Assembly: GCF_030811555.1 (NCBI RefSeq)
Contig: NZ_JAUSQZ010000001.1
Coordinates: 2,725,241-2,789,240, forward strand
DNA length: 64,000 nucleotides
From: Kineosporia succinea
Lineage (GTDB): Bacteria; Actinomycetota; Actinomycetes; Actinomycetales; Kineosporiaceae
Direction: 5' to 3'
Of this stretch, positions 61,179 through 64,000 are shown one piece after another (position 1 is the first letter of the stretch; every line of letters begins with the position of its first letter). The translations under genes and the position numbers were made by a program. The notes under the pieces were generated by a model that was not told where the DNA came from, ran no database searches, and was given only the letters and a program-made list of their open reading frames with translations.

Positions 61179-62300
61179 GTGGCTTCAGCCGAGCCGGTTT
61201 CCCCGGCCCTGACCTATGCCTCTGCCGGTGTCGACACCGAAGCGGGTGACCGCGCGGTCGAGTTGATGAAGGCCTCCGTCAAGCGCACGCACGGCCCCGA
61301 GGTCCTCGGTGGCCTGGGTGGCTTCGCCGGGCTCTACGACGCGAGCTTCCTCACGTCGTACCGCCGGCCGCTGCTGGCGACCAGCACCGACGGTGTGGGC
61401 ACCAAGATCGGCATCGCGCGGGCGCTCGACGTCCACGACACGATCGGCATCGACCTGGTCGGCATGGTGGTCGACGACATCGTTGTGTGCGGCGCCCGTC
61501 CGCTCTTCATGACCGACTACATCGCCGTCGGCAAGGTCGTGCCCGAGCGCATCGCCGCGATCGTCAGCGGCATCGCCAAGGGCTGTGAGCTGTCCGGCAC
61601 GGCCCTGGTCGGCGGTGAGACGGCCGAGCATCCCGGTCTGATGGCCCCCGACGAGTACGACGTGGCCGGCGCCGCGACCGGCGTGGTCGAGGCCGACGCG
61701 ATGATCTCGCCCGACCGCGTGCGTCCCGGTGACGTGGTCATCGGCCTGCCCTCGTCGGGTATCCACTCCAACGGCTACTCGCTCGTGCGCGGGGTGCTCA
61801 AGCAGGCCGGCTGGTCGCTCGAGCGGGACGTGCCCGAGCTGGGCCGCACCATCGGCGAGGAACTGCTCGAGCCCACCCGGATCTACACGCTCGACGTGCT
61901 GGCCGCGGTCGAGGCGCTCGGCACCGAGCTGCACGCTGTGTCACACGTCACGGGCGGCGGCCTGGCCGCCAACCTGGCCCGGGTCCTCCCGGCGGGCACC
62001 AGCGCCGTGCTCGACCGCTCCACCTGGAGCCCGCAGCCGGTGTTCGGTCTGCTGACCCGGCTCGGATCGGTGCCCCGGGCGGACGCCGAGGGCACGTTCA
62101 ACCTGGGCGTCGGCATGGTGCTCGTGGTCGACGCGGCAGCGGTCAACCGCACCCTGGAGCTCTTCGCCGGCCGCAACCTGGCGGCCTGGGTGCTCGGTGA
62201 GGTCGGGAAGCACGACGGTACGGCCACTGAGGGCAGCGTGCAGGGCACCAAGGGTGTCGATGGTGGTTCGGTGCGCCTGGTCGGGGAGTACCGCGCCTGA
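61179..62300 (+). CDS. purM: Phosphoribosylformylglycinamidine cyclo-ligase
   Basis: PurM closes the imidazole ring to give aminoimidazole ribotide, the fifth purine step. The 373-residue protein has YASAGVDTEAGDRAVELMK near its start, LLATSTDGVGTKIGIARAL, GIDLVGMVVDDIVVCGARPL, LVGGETAEHPGLM and the C-terminal VSHVTGGGLAANLARVLP. All are standard. The GTG at 61179 is chosen from the TAGGGT box 7 bases upstream. It lies downstream of purF and may also be read from that promoter. A hairpin follows at 62342. Confidence 0.96.
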   Translation: MASAEPVSPALTYASAGVDTEAGDRAVELMKASVKRTHGPEVLGGLGGFAGLYDASFLTSYRRPLLATSTDGVGTKIGIARALDVHDTIGIDLVGMVVDDIVVCGARPLFMTDYIAVGKVVPERIAAIVSGIAKGCELSGTALVGGETAEHPGLMAPDEYDVAGAATGVVEADAMISPDRVRPGDVVIGLPSSGIHSNGYSLVRGVLKQAGWSLERDVPELGRTIGEELLEPTRIYTLDVLAAVEALGTELHAVSHVTGGGLAANLARVLPAGTSAVLDRSTWSPQPVFGLLTRLGSVPRADAEGTFNLGVGMVLVVDAAAVNRTLELFAGRNLAAWVLGEVGKHDGTATEGSVQGTKGVDGGSVRLVGEYRA

Positions 62301-62341
62301 GGCGCTGGTGGGCCGACATGAACCGCTCGAGGGCACGGCAA

Positions 62342-62379
62342 ACGGCGGACCCGGCAGGTGTAGCTGCTGGGTCCGCCGT
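62342..62379 (+). terminator. Hairpin after purM
   Basis: ACGGCGGACCC (62342-62352) pairs exactly with GGGTCCGCCGT (62369-62379), with GCA/TGC inside extending the stem. No T-tract follows. Confidence 0.6.
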
Positions 62380-62499
62380 GAGCACGGAAACGACTCGGCA
62401 CTTCTTCGTGACGGGCCGGCATGCATCTAGCTCTTGCTCGCCGCCCGGCCTGAACTGCCGTGCGGTGGATGACGATGTTCGACCGGAGTCACCTTGACA

Positions 62500-62540
62500 G
62501 ACTTGGTCCCCGGTACCCGTGGGGCACCGGGGACCAAGTC
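62500..62540. terminator. Hairpin terminator downstream of the DUF3073 gene
   Basis: GACTTGGTCCCCGGT (62500-62514) pairs exactly with ACCGGGGACCAAGTC (62526-62540). It lies 5 bases after the stop of the minus-strand DUF3073 gene and could also stop read-through from purM. Confidence 0.75.
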
Positions 62541-62545
62541 TTCAG

Positions 62546-62755
62546 TCAATGATGACGACCGTTCGATGCCCAATCGGCGTACTCGTCGTACTCATCGTCG
62601 TCTCGACCGGCATCCGTGTCCTCGACAGGCATGCTCGGCCGGCGATCATGAGTGCCGAGCTCTTGCTGCAAGGCGTCATAGTCGGTGCTGGGGCTGAAGT
62701 ACTTCAGCTCCCTCGCGACCTTCGTCTGCTTGGCCTTCTGACGGCCGCGCCCCAT
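62546..62755 (-). CDS. DUF3073 family small protein
   Basis: The 69-residue protein matches DUF3073, a short actinobacterial family of unknown function. The conserved start is MGRGRQKAKQTKVARELKYF, followed by a helix (STDYDALQQELG) and an acidic tail (DDDEYDEYADW). The ATG at 62755 has AAGGGGG 10 bases upstream, better than the earlier ATG in frame. The basic head and acidic tail suggest nucleic acid or protein binding, but nothing is shown. Its place between purM and bldC is the same in Streptomyces. Confidence 0.9.
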   Translation of the reverse strand: MGRGRQKAKQTKVARELKYFSPSTDYDALQQELGTHDRRPSMPVEDTDAGRDDDEYDEYADWASNGRHH

Positions 62756-63619
62756 GGCGTCGACCCCCTTAAACGTCGACCCGGCGCAGGCGCACATGGC
62801 GCGGCCCCGGAGTGGTCATCAGTCTCTCGTGACGCCAAACGCTACATCGTCTGGTGCGGTTCCGGCATCCCGGTTGGAACGGCTGACCCGACCAGGGGGT
62901 AGCCGTAACCCGTTTGCCGACCGCGGTCTTACGGGATCCATCCTACGTGCAACCTGCGTGCGGCGCTTACCCCGCCGCTCCGGGAGACATTTTCCGGACC
63001 CCGGAATGCCCCTGTGTGCAGTGGCCGGTCTCACATGACGGTCACGGGAACCAATGATGCGGCCCGCGTGGTTTGATAGCTATGTCCCAATCGTAGGTAA
63101 CACGCCCGTGAAGAATTTTCGCGATCGCCGGGGGGTCGGCTCGTGGTCACGAGGGATGGACCGGGAGTAGGCGTCACTGTGAGATACGACCTCACTCAGA
63201 AGTCGTACCGTGACGCTTCGTCCTCATCAGATCTGAGAATATGGATCTGGGTGCTTCGGGGGTGCTCCACACAGTGATGGCTGGTTTAGTGGGGCACGCG
63301 CCGTCCTCGAGGGGGTTTGATGTGTTCTGGGCGATACCGCATGGTCCGATTGAGGGTCATACATCCGGTGTTCGGCGGGCACATCGGCTATCGAGGGAGT
63401 GCTCACGAGAGCGAAGGTTAGAACCGACCCGCGAGGCGTGTCGGATGGGCCACATTCGTGGTTCGATCACTGTAAGGTGCCATGCCGTGACCGTACGTAC
63501 ACAACCAACGTCATGCTTCCTCCTGATGGGGGATCATCCGTCTGGATTGTTCCCGCGACGTGTCCTAACAAGGCACGATGTCGGAAGCCGGGGTATCCGC
63601 CCCGTTCATGGAGGCTGAC
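62756..63619. other. 864-base region upstream of bldC without a clear gene
   Basis: Frames here are short and lack family matches or normal codon patterns. It contains CTCGTG-GT-CACGAG (63140-63153), a compound dyad at 63171-63216, and a weak promoter-like TTGATA (63073-63078)/TAGGTA (63094-63099) pair with 15-base spacing. It is less GC-rich than neighbouring coding DNA. Long upstream regions are expected for a developmental regulator; a small RNA is possible but unsupported. Confidence 0.45.
63171..63216. promoter_or_regulatory. Compound inverted repeat upstream of bldC
   Basis: GCGTCAC (63171-63177) pairs with GTGACGC (63210-63216), and inside it TACGAC (63185-63190) pairs with GTCGTA (63202-63207). 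It could be an RNA hairpin in the leader or two nested operator sites. Confidence 0.4.
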
Positions 63620-63829
63620 ATGACCACCCGATCGCCCGACGCCGAGCCGCTGCTGACACCGGCTGAGGTTGCCGCGCTATTCCGTGTCGATCCGAAGACC
63701 GTCACCCGGTGGGCGAAGGCCGGCAAGCTCTCTTCGATCCGAACGCTTGGTGGCCATCGCCGCTACCGCGAGTCGGAAGTTCGGGCTTTGCTTGCTGGAA
63801 TCCCACAGCAGAGGCTCGACGAGGACTGA
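63620..63829 (+). CDS. bldC: BldC, MerR-type developmental DNA-binding protein
   Basis: BldC is a small MerR-like winged-helix protein that controls the timing of development in Streptomyces, binding direct repeats cooperatively without an effector domain. The 69-residue protein has LLTPAEVAALFRVDPKTVTR followed by WAKAGKLSSIRTLGGHRRYR and RESEVRALLAG, practically the full BldC fold. The ATG at 63620 has GGAGG 6 bases upstream; two in-frame ATGs further upstream are less suitable. It is a single-gene unit closed by a strong terminator. Confidence 0.96.
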   Translation: MTTRSPDAEPLLTPAEVAALFRVDPKTVTRWAKAGKLSSIRTLGGHRRYRESEVRALLAGIPQQRLDED

Positions 63830-63853
63830 GTTCCTGACGACCCGAAATCCGTG

Positions 63854-63886
63854 ACCGCCGAGGCCCACCGTGGCCTCGGCGGTTTT
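63854..63886 (+). terminator. Intrinsic terminator of bldC
   Basis: CCGCCGAGGCC (63855-63865) pairs exactly with GGCCTCGGCGG (63872-63882), extended by A63854-T63883, and is followed by TTTT. It lies 25 bases after the stop. Confidence 0.85.
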
Positions 63887-64000
63887 CGGCTTTCCAGGAT
63901 CAGACTAGTGGAAAACACCCAACTATGGTGAGTTTTTGATCGTGGTTGACCGAGTTCGCCGCAACTGCAACGCAGTCGGGCGGGCTCATGGTGACTTCCG
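63887..64000. other. Right-end non-coding sequence
   Basis: No gene start is recognisable. AAAACACC and GGTG..TTTT (about 63911-63936) form a weak bulged hairpin followed by Ts, perhaps a terminator for a gene beyond the edge or a second stop for bldC. Confidence 0.3.

Overview
The window is GC-rich DNA (roughly 70% or more) from an actinobacterium. It carries BldC, a DUF3073 protein, a SigB/SigF-type sigma factor with an RsbW-type kinase, bacterial Ku with a Lys/Ala tail, an Eis-type acetyltransferase and purine genes in an order resembling Streptomyces (purS-purQ-purL, then purF, purM, DUF3073, bldC). A Kineosporia-like organism is my best guess, but that is inference. The window is chromosomal core; I saw no rRNA, tRNA, CRISPR, insertion sequence, integrase or phage gene.

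Layout. 1-5.9 kb: the end of a GGDEF/EAL protein, pyrE, lemA, a long perfect palindrome, two DedA membrane proteins and a SpoU-type RNA methyltransferase. 5.9-9.0 kb: an unusual minus-strand cluster of an ECF sigma factor, a small single-pass membrane protein, a secreted protein and a sigma-region-2/transmembrane fusion; the last three share one extracytoplasmic domain. 9.3-13.4 kb: a PadR regulator with an ABC efflux system. 13.5-20.6 kb: HAD phosphatase, SGNH hydrolase, an alanine racemase-like/FemAB pair and a two-component system. 21-25 kb: fba, DUF3151, a flavoprotein and purA. 25-27 kb: SRPBCC protein, stress sigma factor and its anti-sigma kinase.

27.4-34.5 kb: two duplicated MFS exporters (one with a 390-residue disordered tail) and a complete small NHEJ set: Ku, ligase, polymerase. 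34.5-38.7 kb: mobA with a possible leader peptide, DUF6457, FUSC protein, class III aminotransferase, lipoprotein. 38.9-47.5 kb: purD, Eis-like acetyltransferase, SGNH hydrolase, MBL protein, guanine-deaminase-like enzyme and the translationally coupled purSQL operon. 47.6-54.6 kb: IspD-like enzyme, DUF1206 protein, an ABC ATPase with eroded catalytic motifs and a LacI-controlled FrcBCA-type sugar importer. 54.7-63.9 kb: methyltransferase, the DUF1800/DUF1501 export pair, a tandem repeat array, SCP-family protein, purF, purM, DUF3073 and bldC.

How the genes work together. Six purine loci (purD, purSQL, purF, purM, purA) plus pyrE make this a nucleotide-synthesis neighbourhood, with a purine-base deaminase next to purS. 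Regulation is dense: ECF and SigB-type sigma systems, PadR, LacI, a NarL-type two-component system and BldC. At least thirteen genes have a TANNNT -10 element 6-8 bases before the start codon, the signature of leaderless mRNAs; I used this to choose several starts.
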